In this document: positions 18,872 through 26,909 of the stretch, one piece after another
Numbering within the stretch: the first letter of the stretch is position 1
Layout of the letters: each line of letters begins with the position of its first letter
DNA from: Bacteroidales bacterium
GTDB lineage: Bacteria; Bacteroidota; Bacteroidia; Bacteroidales; UBA932
Assembly: GCA_015060245.1 (NCBI GenBank)
Contig: SUYU01000005.1
Coordinates: 62,001-126,000 of the forward strand
Direction: 5' to 3'
Length of the DNA stretch: 64,000 nucleotides
Program-made: the position numbers and the translations under genes
The notes under the pieces: generated by a model
Told to the model about the DNA's origin: nothing
Seen by the model: only the letters and a program-made list of their open reading frames with translations
The model's database searches: none

Positions 18872-20338
18872 ATGAAAAGATTTATATACAACATAGCAAT
18901 TGCTGCCGGCGTTCTATTGGGAGCATCTTCATGCGAGGGCTTCCTGGATAAAGTGCCTACAGACTCAGTAGTAGCAGAGAGCGCAATGGTAACTATGGAT
19001 GATGCCAAAGTTGCAGCAAACGGTCTTTATACCGAATTGATGTACTACAGTATGTACGGAACACACATCCCTTATCTTGGTGATGTGAGGGCTGACAATA
19101 TCTACCCTAAAGATATGGGCGGTACTGCAAATACCATTTATTTGTTGGACTTCTCCCCTACACAGACTAACTATTTCTCAATGTGGCAAGGCTTCTACAA
19201 CATCATTATGAGAGCCAACACATTCATTGCAAATATCAACACTCTTGAGACAAGTTCAACAGAAGAGGCTGCCCTCAGAGACGATCTAATGGGTCAGGCA
19301 TATGCTGTAAGATCTCTATGCTACTTTGACTTGGCAAGACTTTACGGTTATCCATACCTTAAAGACAACGGCGCTTCTCTTGGTGCAGTAGTTCTTACTT
19401 CAGTAGTTTCACCTTCAGAGGCAAGACTTCCTCGTAACACTGTTGCAGAGACATACGCTCAAGCAGAATCTGACGTTGCTGAGGCTTTGAAATATTTGTC
19501 AAGAGCAAAAAATAACGGCCACTTCAACTATTGGGCAGCAAAAATGCTACAAGGCAAGATTGCCCTTTACAAAGGCAACTACCAGTTGGCATACGATGCA
19601 AACGCAGAGGTTGTAGAGAACTCTCCTTACAGATTGGTTCCAAATGACGAGTATTTGGCTTACTGGAGCAGAGTATGTGACGACGAGTCAGTAATGGAAT
19701 TCCTTGTAACTGCAGATGGCGATATTGACGATGACGGTGGTTTCTACACTATCTACCACAACCTATGGTTTGAGGCAAGCAATGCCGGCAAATCACTTCT
19801 ACCTACAAAGAAATGGAGAGAACTTTTCAAAGATACTCCTAACGATGTACGCGCAGAGATGATCAAATACCACGACCCTGAAACCGGTGTAATCCCTGGT
19901 CAGGAGTTCTACTGGTTGAAAAAATTCGTCGGCAACGAAGGCGGAACAACTTTCAGACAGAACAACCCAAGATTGTTCAGAATTACAGATGCTTACCTTA
20001 TGGCTGCAGAGGCTGCTTGCCACCTTGGCAAACAGAGTGTTGCTGACAACTACTTGAACGCTGTAAGAAAGAGAGCAGATGTTACTGCACAAGATGTAAC
20101 TGCTACTGTTGACCTTGTTCTTACAGAGCGTCACAAAGAGTTCATTGGCGAGGGCCACAGATTCTTTGACGTTATGAGAACTGGCGGTACAATCGTAAGG
20201 GACCAGAGCATTGACGAGCGCGACTACGCAGGTGCTACAAGACAGGTAATTGACTGGAATGACCACAGAATCGTTCTTCCAATCTCTGCTACCGAGCAGA
20301 CTATCTACCCTGAACTTCAACAGAACCCTGGATACTAA
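18872..20338 (+). CDS. SusD/RagB-type substrate-binding lipoprotein
   Basis: I chose the ATG at 18872 (MKRFIYNIAIAAGVLLG, 488 residues), because it directly precedes a lipoprotein signal with lipobox LGASSC. A TTG three codons earlier is less likely. The TPR-like helical SusD fold is recognisable (LMGQAYAVRSLCYFDLARLYG, ITDAYLMAAEAACHLG, LTERHKEFIGEGHRFFDVMR). It sits on the SusC barrel as a lid on the cell surface. It lies 46 bases after susC and ends in a terminator, so the pair is a complete two-gene unit. Confidence 0.95.
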   Translation: MKRFIYNIAIAAGVLLGASSCEGFLDKVPTDSVVAESAMVTMDDAKVAANGLYTELMYYSMYGTHIPYLGDVRADNIYPKDMGGTANTIYLLDFSPTQTNYFSMWQGFYNIIMRANTFIANINTLETSSTEEAALRDDLMGQAYAVRSLCYFDLARLYGYPYLKDNGASLGAVVLTSVVSPSEARLPRNTVAETYAQAESDVAEALKYLSRAKNNGHFNYWAAKMLQGKIALYKGNYQLAYDANAEVVENSPYRLVPNDEYLAYWSRVCDDESVMEFLVTADGDIDDDGGFYTIYHNLWFEASNAGKSLLPTKKWRELFKDTPNDVRAEMIKYHDPETGVIPGQEFYWLKKFVGNEGGTTFRQNNPRLFRITDAYLMAAEAACHLGKQSVADNYLNAVRKRADVTAQDVTATVDLVLTERHKEFIGEGHRFFDVMRTGGTIVRDQSIDERDYAGATRQVIDWNDHRIVLPISATEQTIYPELQQNPGY

Positions 20339-20367
20339 CAGACAGGTAGATACCTGAATAATTTCAA

Positions 20368-20397
20368 GGGAGTGACCGCTTGGCCACTCCCTTTTTT
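20368..20397 (+). terminator. Intrinsic terminator after the susCD-like pair
   Basis: GGGAGTG (20368-20374) pairs with CACTCCC (20385-20391), with inner CC/GG pairing, followed by TTTTTT. Confidence 0.92.
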
Positions 20398-20619
20398 ATG
20401 GGCAAAATTCAAGGCTATTAAGGCCGTCGTACAAAATTTAAAGGGAATATATACAGAACAAAAATGAATCGCTCTGCGGCAGTATTTGAGGAGGAAACGG
20501 AAATTTTTAGATTTTCCAACTAATCCAAAATTATTTTAAACAATGCAATACCATTGTAACCTTAACATAACGAAGTTTAAATATTACTAATGCATAAGAA
20601 TACTCTAAAACATTTTTCC

Positions 20620-20628
20620 TATCTTTGC
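20620..20628 (+). promoter_or_regulatory. Candidate promoter of the structured leader
   Basis: TATCTTTGC matches the Bacteroidetes -7 element exactly. A TTG at the usual -33 distance is not seen, which lowers confidence. Transcription from here would include the inverted-repeat element and could continue into the 20957 gene. Confidence 0.45.
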
Positions 20629-20697
20629 ATAGTAAACGATTAATATATTTGCCTATGAAACATTGCGTATAGTCAGATACGCGCATTTAGAAATATA

Positions 20698-20733
20698 ATG
20701 AAAAAGCGTTTTAGCTTTATTCTTTTGCTTTGA
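20698..20733 (+). CDS. Possible 11-residue leader peptide
   Basis: ATG at 20698 opens MKKRFSFILLL followed by TGA. It looks like the start of a signal peptide and ends inside the 5' arm of the inverted-repeat element. It may be a true leader peptide, the decayed start of a secreted protein gene, or chance. No other evidence supports translation. Confidence 0.25.
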   Translation: MKKRFSFILLL

Positions 20734-20851
20734 AAGTTTGGCGACTATAAAAAAGACAAAAAAGAATAATAGTTGAAATGCTCGTGCTGTAGCACGGGCT
20801 TTTTAGTTATTCTTTTGTCGAGGTTACGCCAAACACCCCAAAGCAAGAATA
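20718..20851 (+). ncRNA. Candidate structured RNA: 134-nt nested inverted repeat
   Basis: Successive arms pair around one centre. TATTCTT (20718-20724) pairs with AAGAATA (20845-20851), GCTTTG (20727-20732) with CAAAGC (20839-20844), and GTTTGGCG (20736-20743) with CGCCAAAC (20827-20834). Inside these, GACAAAAAAGAATAA (20755-20769) pairs with TTATTCTTTTGTC (20807-20819) with two bulged A. An apical hairpin lies at 20780-20799. TTATTCTTTT occurs at both 20717 and 20807, so the central AAAAGAATAA can pair either way, which allows alternative folds. It could be a 6S-like long-hairpin RNA, an attenuator, or a MITE-like element. I do not recognise it as a known family. Confidence 0.45.
20780..20804 (+). 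terminator. Hairpin with U-tract inside the inverted-repeat element
   Basis: GCTCGTGCT (20780-20788) and AGCACGGGC (20791-20799) form a 9-bp stem with one mismatch/G-U position and a two-base apex, followed by TTTTT. Alone it would be an intrinsic terminator; within the larger element it may be an apical stem instead. Confidence 0.5.
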
Positions 20852-20956
20852 CTAATAAGTACCGTGCTTTTTTTGTGCGTATTTCAAATTTTAGGTACTA
20901 CGGAGTAATCGAAAAGCCGTCAAGTGAGTAGATTATTATATAAATATAACAGGATT

Positions 20957-21310
20957 ATGAAGAAACTATTGTTTATATTACTGCTGAGCATGACTTCAGT
21001 CACCATTACGACTTCAACTTATGCAAGTTCAATTAATTGTTCAGCCGAACAAGTATGCGTAGAAGTAATGGGAGTATCCGGTAATATTTGGATTGACAAA
21101 AATGAAGCACGAGCAGAATTTCGAAATACGAATAATTACAAAGTGACCGTAACGTGGTCTGTATTTGCATATGATTCATGTAACCAACTAAAAGAAATAG
21201 CATCTGGCACATCAGTCATTAGCCCTAACAACCAAGGGTCAGGTTACACATTTTCAACTACCGGATATTCATCTCCATCATTGAAAATGAAAGTGTACAA
21301 ATGCTCTTAA
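20957..21310 (+). CDS. Small secreted cysteine-containing protein, unknown
   Basis: I chose ATG 20957 (117 residues), which gives a clean signal peptide (MKKLLFILLLSMTSVTITTS, cleavage near STYASS). A GTG 11 codons upstream is less likely. The mature part has four cysteines (in INCSAEQVC, DSCNQ, YKCS) suitable for disulfides, and beta-type sequence (ARAEFRNTNNYKVTVTWSVF) suggesting a small immunoglobulin- or lipocalin-like sandwich. No family recognised. The gene is AT-richer than the flanking housekeeping genes and starts a set of four same-strand envelope genes. Confidence 0.7.
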   Translation: MKKLLFILLLSMTSVTITTSTYASSINCSAEQVCVEVMGVSGNIWIDKNEARAEFRNTNNYKVTVTWSVFAYDSCNQLKEIASGTSVISPNNQGSGYTFSTTGYSSPSLKMKVYKCS

Positions 21311-21355
21311 AAACAGAATTTATCAATAGAAGATAAACATACAAAACTATTACTT

Positions 21356-21769
21356 ATGAAAAAGATTATATTAATGTTATCAACAACACTTTTGTTATAT
21401 TCTTGTGCAACACCCAAGTTAGCAAATAGTGTATGGTGTACTATAAAAGAAGTATCAAATGAAGAACAGACCGGTGTTATGGTAGAAAGTATCTATTTTC
21501 TCAATAACGGTAAAGCAAACATATTAAGATCAGTTTTGGCAGACTCTTGCCTGCTAATTGCTCCATATAAATATGCAGATGCAGAATATAATATGAGCAA
21601 CATCAATCGAAAAGAAGGAACCATAGTTCTAAATGGCATTAATATTCAAGGGAATACCATTGAAAATAAAGGTTTAATAAACATTAAGAAAAATACTCTC
21701 ATATTAGAGAATACCGAGAACTCTTCTAAATCTATCTATGTAAAAAATCCTAACATAATCATTGAGTAG
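21356..21769 (+). CDS. Hypothetical lipoprotein
   Basis: The 137-residue protein has a lipoprotein signal (MKKIILMLSTTLLLYSC, Cys 17). The mature part is beta-rich (ANSVWCTIKEVSNEEQTGV, IYFLNNGKANILRSV, TIVLNGINIQGNTIENKG, NTLILENTENSSKS), which resembles a lipocalin-like barrel in pattern only. I cannot assign a family. It lies 45 bases after the previous gene and its stop is one base before the OmpA-domain gene's ATG, so those two are almost certainly co-transcribed. Confidence 0.7.
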   Translation: MKKIILMLSTTLLLYSCATPKLANSVWCTIKEVSNEEQTGVMVESIYFLNNGKANILRSVLADSCLLIAPYKYADAEYNMSNINRKEGTIVLNGINIQGNTIENKGLINIKKNTLILENTENSSKSIYVKNPNIIIE

Positions 21770-21770
21770 T

Positions 21771-23237
21771 ATGAAAAGAAAAATAATATCATTTGCCGCC
21801 ATTGCAATTATGCTATTAGGTGGTGCACCATCTGCGAATGCGCAATTCCTCCAAAACATATGTAGAGCACTAGGTGTAAAGGAAGATAGTTACGTTATGT
21901 CAATATGCAAAGTAGGTGACGAGATTGGCAATGCTGCTATTGCTAAACAAACTGATAACGCAATAAATAAGTACGGTTCGGCTGAAGCCAATTCATATAA
22001 GGAATGGGCAGACAACTGGAACACTGAACAAGAAAAAAAATTAACCAGTTTCAATAATGAGAGAGAGCAATATATGAAGGACTATTGTAAACAGCATGGA
22101 TTCTATGAATTATGGTTAGGAATGTACGGAGACAACTGGTTTGAGATGGCTGGTAGAGAGTGGTTTGAAAAACAGAATGATTTAAGAATTAGAAGAGGAG
22201 AGGATCAATTGCTTCCATGGCATCTTCGTGGAAATGCTGAGGAAGAAACCAGATATTCGCCTGTTGAGTCCAACTTATGTTCCGCCATTTTAAATGACAT
22301 CGGATTATCATCAAATGATTTGGATAGGGCCAATCAATGGATTGAATCTGATAAATATGGGAAGCAGGATATGATAATAGATGCCGCATTTAACGTAATT
22401 GGGAATCATGTTGATAATACCGAAATGCTTGAAGGTTTTAGACAATTAGCAAAGGCAAACAATAAATATCTGAAAAACATAGAGAATCAAAACCCATATG
22501 CCGTGACAGAAAGAAATATCGATTTTCAGAATATTATTTTCAATGCAGCCTCTATATCACATGAAAAGAAAGCAAATCTTTTAGCAGAAAAACGAAAAAT
22601 CTGTCAAAGCCTTATGAATAGTGGCGCTTATACCAACGAACCTCTTGCGTTGGAAGTTGCTGGACAAGTATTATCAATACAAAAAGATAAAACTTTGAGT
22701 GAAACAGAAAAAAAAGAGTGGCTTTGCCAATTGGGATATTATGAGAAGGTTGAAGAAATATTGGAGGCTGCAGACAAAATTAACAACTCAATTGAGCCGA
22801 CTAACGTTGAACCTGAAGGTCCTACACCAGAAGAAATAGAAGAACAAAAAAGAAAAGAGCAAGAAGAAAAAGAACGAATTGAAAGAGAAAACGCAATAAC
22901 AGCAATCAACAATACCTCTATTCAAAAATATAAATTTGACAGCAGCGATCTCACAGACATACAAAAAACTTCACTTGATGAAATTGCTGAAATAATGAAT
23001 AAATATAATGATCTTTCGCTAACTATAACAGGCCATACCTGCTCTAAAGGTTACAAATCAGTAAATCGACGAATTGGATTAAGAAGAGCAAATATTGCAA
23101 AAGAATACCTAATAAACAAAGGCATTGATGAAAATAGAATTGTTACAAAATCTATGGGAGAAGAGGCTCCAATTGTTGAAAATTTTCCAATAGAGAATCG
23201 TTCGATTAACAGAAGGCTTGAGTTTGCAGTAGAATAG
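21771..23237 (+). CDS. OmpA C-terminal domain protein with large unknown N-terminal region
   Basis: I chose ATG 21771 (488 residues; MKRKIISFAAIAIMLLGG, signal cleavage near ANAQF). Residues of about 25-350 are mostly helical with many Trp/Tyr/Asn (EWADNWNTEQEKKL, LWLGMYGDNWFEMAG) and match no family I know. A Glu/Lys coiled coil (EEIEEQKRKEQEEKERIE) leads to an OmpA_C domain (about 385-488; SLTITGHTCSKGYKSVNRR, LRRANIAKEYLINKGID, NRSINRRLEF). These domains bind peptidoglycan. The usual Asp of GHTD is Cys here, which may alter binding. It probably tethers a periplasmic or outer-membrane structure to the wall. Confidence 0.82.
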   Translation: MKRKIISFAAIAIMLLGGAPSANAQFLQNICRALGVKEDSYVMSICKVGDEIGNAAIAKQTDNAINKYGSAEANSYKEWADNWNTEQEKKLTSFNNEREQYMKDYCKQHGFYELWLGMYGDNWFEMAGREWFEKQNDLRIRRGEDQLLPWHLRGNAEEETRYSPVESNLCSAILNDIGLSSNDLDRANQWIESDKYGKQDMIIDAAFNVIGNHVDNTEMLEGFRQLAKANNKYLKNIENQNPYAVTERNIDFQNIIFNAASISHEKKANLLAEKRKICQSLMNSGAYTNEPLALEVAGQVLSIQKDKTLSETEKKEWLCQLGYYEKVEEILEAADKINNSIEPTNVEPEGPTPEEIEEQKRKEQEEKERIERENAITAINNTSIQKYKFDSSDLTDIQKTSLDEIAEIMNKYNDLSLTITGHTCSKGYKSVNRRIGLRRANIAKEYLINKGIDENRIVTKSMGEEAPIVENFPIENRSINRRLEFAVE

Positions 23238-23253
23238 ATGAATTAGAAACTAC

Positions 23254-23610
23254 ATGAAAAAAAGCATATTAACTATACTTCTTATTTTCTCCTTAATAAT
23301 AATTTCAAACACAATGACATCAAATTTTATTAATGTTTATGCTGTTGAATGCTCTGAAGGAGAAGAATACATTGAACATGTTGTTGCTCAAAATATGAAT
23401 GGCACACAAACAAAGACATTTGCTGTATATGGGCGAAGAATGGCCAATGGGAAATATCACTACTTTGTAAAATTGTCAACTCGCGAATTTTCCATTTTAT
23501 ATGCAGATAATAATAATTACAAGCCATTCTATATAAAAATAAATGGAGATCGCTGGTATTTTAAATCCACAACCTTGGACTTATATTATCTCAAAACTGA
23601 CCAATGGTAA
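23254..23610 (+). CDS. Small secreted hypothetical protein
   Basis: This 118-residue protein has a signal-like N-terminus (MKKSILTILLIFSLIIISN) and a beta-rich mature region with many aromatic residues (KYHYFVKLSTREFSILYADN, YIKINGDRWYFKSTTLDLYY). It contains one cysteine and no known domain. It starts 17 bases after the OmpA-domain gene and ends the AT-rich group. Possibly a partner of the preceding envelope proteins, inferred only from position. Confidence 0.65.
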   Translation: MKKSILTILLIFSLIIISNTMTSNFINVYAVECSEGEEYIEHVVAQNMNGTQTKTFAVYGRRMANGKYHYFVKLSTREFSILYADNNNYKPFYIKINGDRWYFKSTTLDLYYLKTDQW

Positions 23611-23643
23611 AATCATGGTAATGTTGTCTAAAACAACAATACC

Positions 23644-23674
23644 AAAAAGGCCGGATCATCACAATGAACCGGCC
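23644..23674 (-). terminator. Terminator at the end of the rnf transcript, possibly bidirectional
   Basis: GGCCGG (23649-23654) pairs with CCGGCC (23669-23674). On the minus strand the stem is followed by TTTTTGG, so it best terminates the rnf-TPR run. The plus-strand tail TCTGTTTC is weaker but may end the island transcript. Confidence 0.8.
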
Positions 23675-23701
23675 TCTGTTTCAAATATCAATCCTTAAAT
23701 G

Positions 23702-24001
23702 CTATGCATTCAGGAAATCGACATTCCTGTAGTTCAATATTTCGTATATGGCCTCAATGGCGGTTGCCGCAGGACCTGTAGGGTCTATCATCTTTGCCTT
23801 GTTGTAGGCGTTGATTGCATCGCCCCATAACTGCTGTCGGCGGTAAATGCCACCCAAAAGATACCACGCATACGCATTTTTAGGTTCCCGCTCAAGTAAA
23901 TTATGAAGTTCTGTATAGGCTTCATCCAATCTGCCTTCGCGCAAAAGTGCTTCTACCTCCAATGTGGTAAGTATTTGTGATATTGTCTTGTTCTTGGTCA
24001 T
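23702..24001 (-). CDS. Small TPR-repeat protein
   Basis: The 99-residue soluble protein contains about two tetratricopeptide repeats (LEVEALLREGRLDEAYTELHNLL, NAYAWYLLGGIYRRQQLWGDAINAYNKAKMIDP). TPRs mediate protein contacts. It begins 27 bases after rnfA and precedes the terminator, so it is probably the last gene of the Rnf operon. A role in Rnf assembly is possible but only inferred from position. Confidence 0.75.
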   Translation of the reverse strand: MTKNKTISQILTTLEVEALLREGRLDEAYTELHNLLEREPKNAYAWYLLGGIYRRQQLWGDAINAYNKAKMIDPTGPAATAIEAIYEILNYRNVDFLNA

Positions 24002-24028
24002 AATGATACTGAATACAGTTGTTATTTA

Positions 24029-24628
24029 CTATACAAGTCCTGAGAATCCCATGAACGCCATTGCAAGTATACCTGCAGTAATAAGCGCAATAGGAACACC
24101 CTTGAATGCTTTAGGAACACTTGAAAGTTCCAATTGTTCTCTCAAACCTGCAAATAGAGTCATAGCCAATCCAAAACCCAATGCACTTGCAATTGCGTAC
24201 ACAACCGACTCTGCAAGATTCAAGTAATGGGCATCGCCACCAAAAGTGAACTCTTTTGAAACTACAAGAATTGCAACACCCAATACAGCACAGTTTGTAG
24301 TGATCAAAGGCAAGAAAATACCCAAAGCCTGATACAACGCAGGGCTGATCTTTTTAAGTATAATCTCTACCATCTGAACCAGTGCTGCAATTACAAGAAT
24401 AAATGCAATGGTCTGCATGAACTCAATTCCAAGCGGAACTAACAGATAATATTGGACCAAATAGGTAACAAGTGTAGCAACTGCCATAACAAAGCACACA
24501 GCACCAGACATACCAACTGCAGTAGAAACCTTATTTGATACGCCAAGGAATGGACATACGCCCAAGAATTGCGCCAACAAAATGTTGTTTACAAAAACTG
24601 CAGATATTATAATAATTATATATTCCAT
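24029..24628 (-). CDS. rnfA: Rnf complex subunit A (ion-translocating ferredoxin:NAD oxidoreductase)
   Basis: The 199-residue integral membrane protein has six hydrophobic segments and RnfA/NqrE signatures ([49 protein letters not shown]). RnfA and RnfE are inverted-topology paralogues that carry a membrane iron-sulfur centre, using the Cys of VCPFLG and TNCAVLG. It lies 18 bases after rnfE in the order B-C-D-G-E-A. Confidence 0.96.
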   Translation of the reverse strand: MEYIIIIISAVFVNNILLAQFLGVCPFLGVSNKVSTAVGMSGAVCFVMAVATLVTYLVQYYLLVPLGIEFMQTIAFILVIAALVQMVEIILKKISPALYQALGIFLPLITTNCAVLGVAILVVSKEFTFGGDAHYLNLAESVVYAIASALGFGLAMTLFAGLREQLELSSVPKAFKGVPIALITAGILAMAFMGFSGLV

Positions 24629-24646
24629 AGTACTAATTTTTTAAGG

Positions 24647-25228
24647 TTATTTTTTTGTTGCTTTGTTGAACAATACCATAAGATATCCTAAAACAAGGAA
24701 AGCACCAGGCGCAAGCACAAAGGCCAACATACCATCACCTTCAACCAATTTGTTTCCAAATACAGACAGGCCACCCAACAACTCTCTTACAAATCCGATA
24801 GTTGTCAATGAAAGTGTAAAACCAAGTCCGATACCAACACCGTCAAGTGCCGAATCAATCACAGAGTTCTTGCATGCAAAAGCCTCAGCCCTGCCCAATA
24901 CGATACAGTTAACCACAATCAGTGGAATGAACAGACCCAAAGTAGCATACAAAGCAGGAACATAGGCCTGCATAACAAACTGAAGAACAGTTACCAATGC
25001 TGCAATAACAACAATGTAACTAGGAATCTTCACTTTAGCAGGAATAAGAGGGGCAATTGCAGAAATCACCATATTTGACAAAATCAACACAAATGTTGTT
25101 GCCAAACCCATACCCATACCATTGATTGCCGAGGTAGTTGTACCCAAAGTAGGACACATACCCAATACCAATACAAATGTAGGGTTCTCCTTAATTATAC
25201 CTTTTAATATCAATCCAAATTTACCCAT
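24647..25228 (-). CDS. rnfE: Rnf complex subunit E
   Basis: I chose the ATG at 25228 (MGKFGLILKGIIKENPTFVL, 193 residues), right after the rnfG stop. The frame is open seven codons further upstream, inside rnfG. The six-TM protein has the conserved Cys segments LGMCPTLGTTTSAINGMGMG and VNCIVLGRAEAFA, which match RnfE/NqrD. It partners RnfA in the membrane iron-sulfur pathway. Confidence 0.95.
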   Translation of the reverse strand: MGKFGLILKGIIKENPTFVLVLGMCPTLGTTTSAINGMGMGLATTFVLILSNMVISAIAPLIPAKVKIPSYIVVIAALVTVLQFVMQAYVPALYATLGLFIPLIVVNCIVLGRAEAFACKNSVIDSALDGVGIGLGFTLSLTTIGFVRELLGGLSVFGNKLVEGDGMLAFVLAPGAFLVLGYLMVLFNKATKK

Positions 25229-25229
25229 A

Positions 25230-25886
25230 TTAGTTTTGAGCCTCCTCACTCGCGTTTGCAGCCTCCTGAACCTCCTCTACAGGTTGTTCAGCATCAGCCT
25301 TTACGTTATTTTTATTAGCCTCACAAAATGCCTTGTAGGCATTCTCAATAACATCACAGTATGCTCTTGAAGTAATTGTAGAAGCAGTGATTGCATCAAT
25401 GTCACCACCATCTTTCTTCACAGAGAGTTTGAAGTTTGGATCAGCCGGATTCTTGCCCTCGAACTGAGTTACAAAATGGCTCTGGCTGTCATCAATCTTC
25501 GCGCCCAAACCTGGAGTTTCCGCATGGGAAATTACAGATGTCTTTACAAGTGAACCGTCTGGTTTGAAACCGACCATCAAAGTAATGTTTCCGCCGAATC
25601 CTTTTGAAGAAGAGGCCTCAATTGCATAACCTACAATCTCCTCACCCTTCTTTGCCGGATAGACATTCGATTTCTTGCCGTCAACCTCAACTGTGAACAT
25701 TTCAGCAGAAGGAGCATTGTCAAACTCTGGCACAACTCCTCCAATTGCACCATTGATTTTAGCGATCTGCGCTGCATCAATAGGCTCTTTTGTCAGTGCA
25801 TAAACACCACCCAACACTGCAGATGCAATAAGGCATACTGCGAACAGTGTTACTGACATATTTACAAATGTAGATTCTCTTGCCAT
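25230..25886 (-). CDS. rnfG: Rnf complex FMN-binding subunit G
   Basis: The 218-residue protein has one N-terminal membrane anchor (MSVTLFAVCLIASAVLGGVYA) and an extracytoplasmic FMN_bind domain. The region GGDIDAITASTITSRAYCDVI holds the Thr that should carry covalent FMN (S/T-x-x-T-x-T-S type). The C-terminal 30 residues are Ala/Glu-rich. Its ATG overlaps the rnfD stop by one base, indicating tight coupling. Confidence 0.93.
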   Translation of the reverse strand: MARESTFVNMSVTLFAVCLIASAVLGGVYALTKEPIDAAQIAKINGAIGGVVPEFDNAPSAEMFTVEVDGKKSNVYPAKKGEEIVGYAIEASSSKGFGGNITLMVGFKPDGSLVKTSVISHAETPGLGAKIDDSQSHFVTQFEGKNPADPNFKLSVKKDGGDIDAITASTITSRAYCDVIENAYKAFCEANKNNVKADAEQPVEEVQEAANASEEAQN

Positions 25887-26881
25887 TATTTTGCCTCCTT
25901 TGCGAAACGTTTAGGTTTAACATACATGTTGATTAGAGGAACAGTTGCATTCATGATAAGAATGGCAAATGAGATACCCTCAGGATAAGCACCGAACTCA
26001 CGGATAAGTATTGTAATGATACCGATACCGGCACCAAAGATTATCATACCCTTCTCGCTCATAGGTGATGTAACGTAGTCGGTAGCCATAAAGATGGAGC
26101 CCAACAACATACCACCTGTAAGAAGATTGAAGATAGGATCTGTAAACTGGTCAGGGTTGCACAACCATAGAATTCCTGAGAATACAAATACTGTAGCCCA
26201 AATAGAAAGAGTTATGTGAGGTTTGATGACTCTTCTTACAAGAAGATATACAAAGCCCAACAAAAGGGCAATTGCAGATACCTCACCGGCAGAACCGACC
26301 CTTGCAAACAACAATTGTGAATATGAAAGAGACGGGTTCTGTGCAAAAATCTCGCTTACAGGAGTTCCTGCAGCGACAGCCTCCTTAACCAATGCCAATG
26401 GAGTTGCTCCAGAAGCGGCATCAAGGGATGCACCGAAGAAAGATGCAGGAGCAGTCCAGTCTGTCATAAGTACAGGGAACGAAACCAATAGGAATACACG
26501 GCCCACCAATGCAGGGTTGAACAAGTTCTGTCCCAAGCCGCCGAAAGTCATCTTTGCAACACCGATTGCCACAATGGCACCAATTACCATAAGCCACCAA
26601 GGTGAGTTAGGCGGAAGGTTTAGAGCCAAAAGCACACCGGTTAGTGCTGCTGAACAGTCGCAAATTGTACATTTGCCCTTAAGAAGGAATTTCTGGATAA
26701 GAAACTCCACCAACATACATGAGATCACGCCAACCAATACCAATTTGATTGCCGAGAATCCAAAGTAATATATCGAAACCGCAACTGCAGGGAGCAATGC
26801 AATGATTACATCCCTCATCAAGTTTCTGGTATTTTCCTTTCCGTGGATGTGCGGAGAAGGTGATACAAGCAGTTTTTTCAT
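25886..26881 (-). CDS. rnfD: Rnf complex subunit D
   Basis: The 331-residue multi-pass membrane protein (NqrB/RnfD family) has the covalent-flavin motif in DAASGATPLALVKEA and a conserved FGGLGQNLFNPALVGRVFL segment. It takes part in ion translocation coupled to electron transfer between ferredoxin and NAD+. It lies 28 bases after rnfC. Confidence 0.96.
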   Translation of the reverse strand: MKKLLVSPSPHIHGKENTRNLMRDVIIALLPAVAVSIYYFGFSAIKLVLVGVISCMLVEFLIQKFLLKGKCTICDCSAALTGVLLALNLPPNSPWWLMVIGAIVAIGVAKMTFGGLGQNLFNPALVGRVFLLVSFPVLMTDWTAPASFFGASLDAASGATPLALVKEAVAAGTPVSEIFAQNPSLSYSQLLFARVGSAGEVSAIALLLGFVYLLVRRVIKPHITLSIWATVFVFSGILWLCNPDQFTDPIFNLLTGGMLLGSIFMATDYVTSPMSEKGMIIFGAGIGIITILIREFGAYPEGISFAILIMNATVPLINMYVKPKRFAKEAK

Positions 26882-26909
26882 TCTTAGTTATTTAAATTAG
26901 CATTAATTG

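Larger units (their letters stand above)
20339..20956. other. Long intergenic region with candidate structured RNA
   Basis: About 618 bases lack a convincing protein gene. The region contains the SusD terminator (20368-20397), AT-rich sequence, a -7 match TATCTTTGC at 20620-20628 without a clear -33, small hairpins (GCGTAT/ATACGC near 20654-20671), an 11-codon mini-ORF (20698-20733), the nested inverted repeat at 20718-20851, and a second foldable stretch (AGTACC/GGTACT) up to about 20900. It forms the left border of an AT-richer gene group. Confidence 0.7.

Noticed and set aside
20339-23640. Mobile element carrying the AT-rich gene set
   Set aside because: No transposase, integrase, flanking direct repeat or tRNA gene was seen, so transfer is only suspected from composition.
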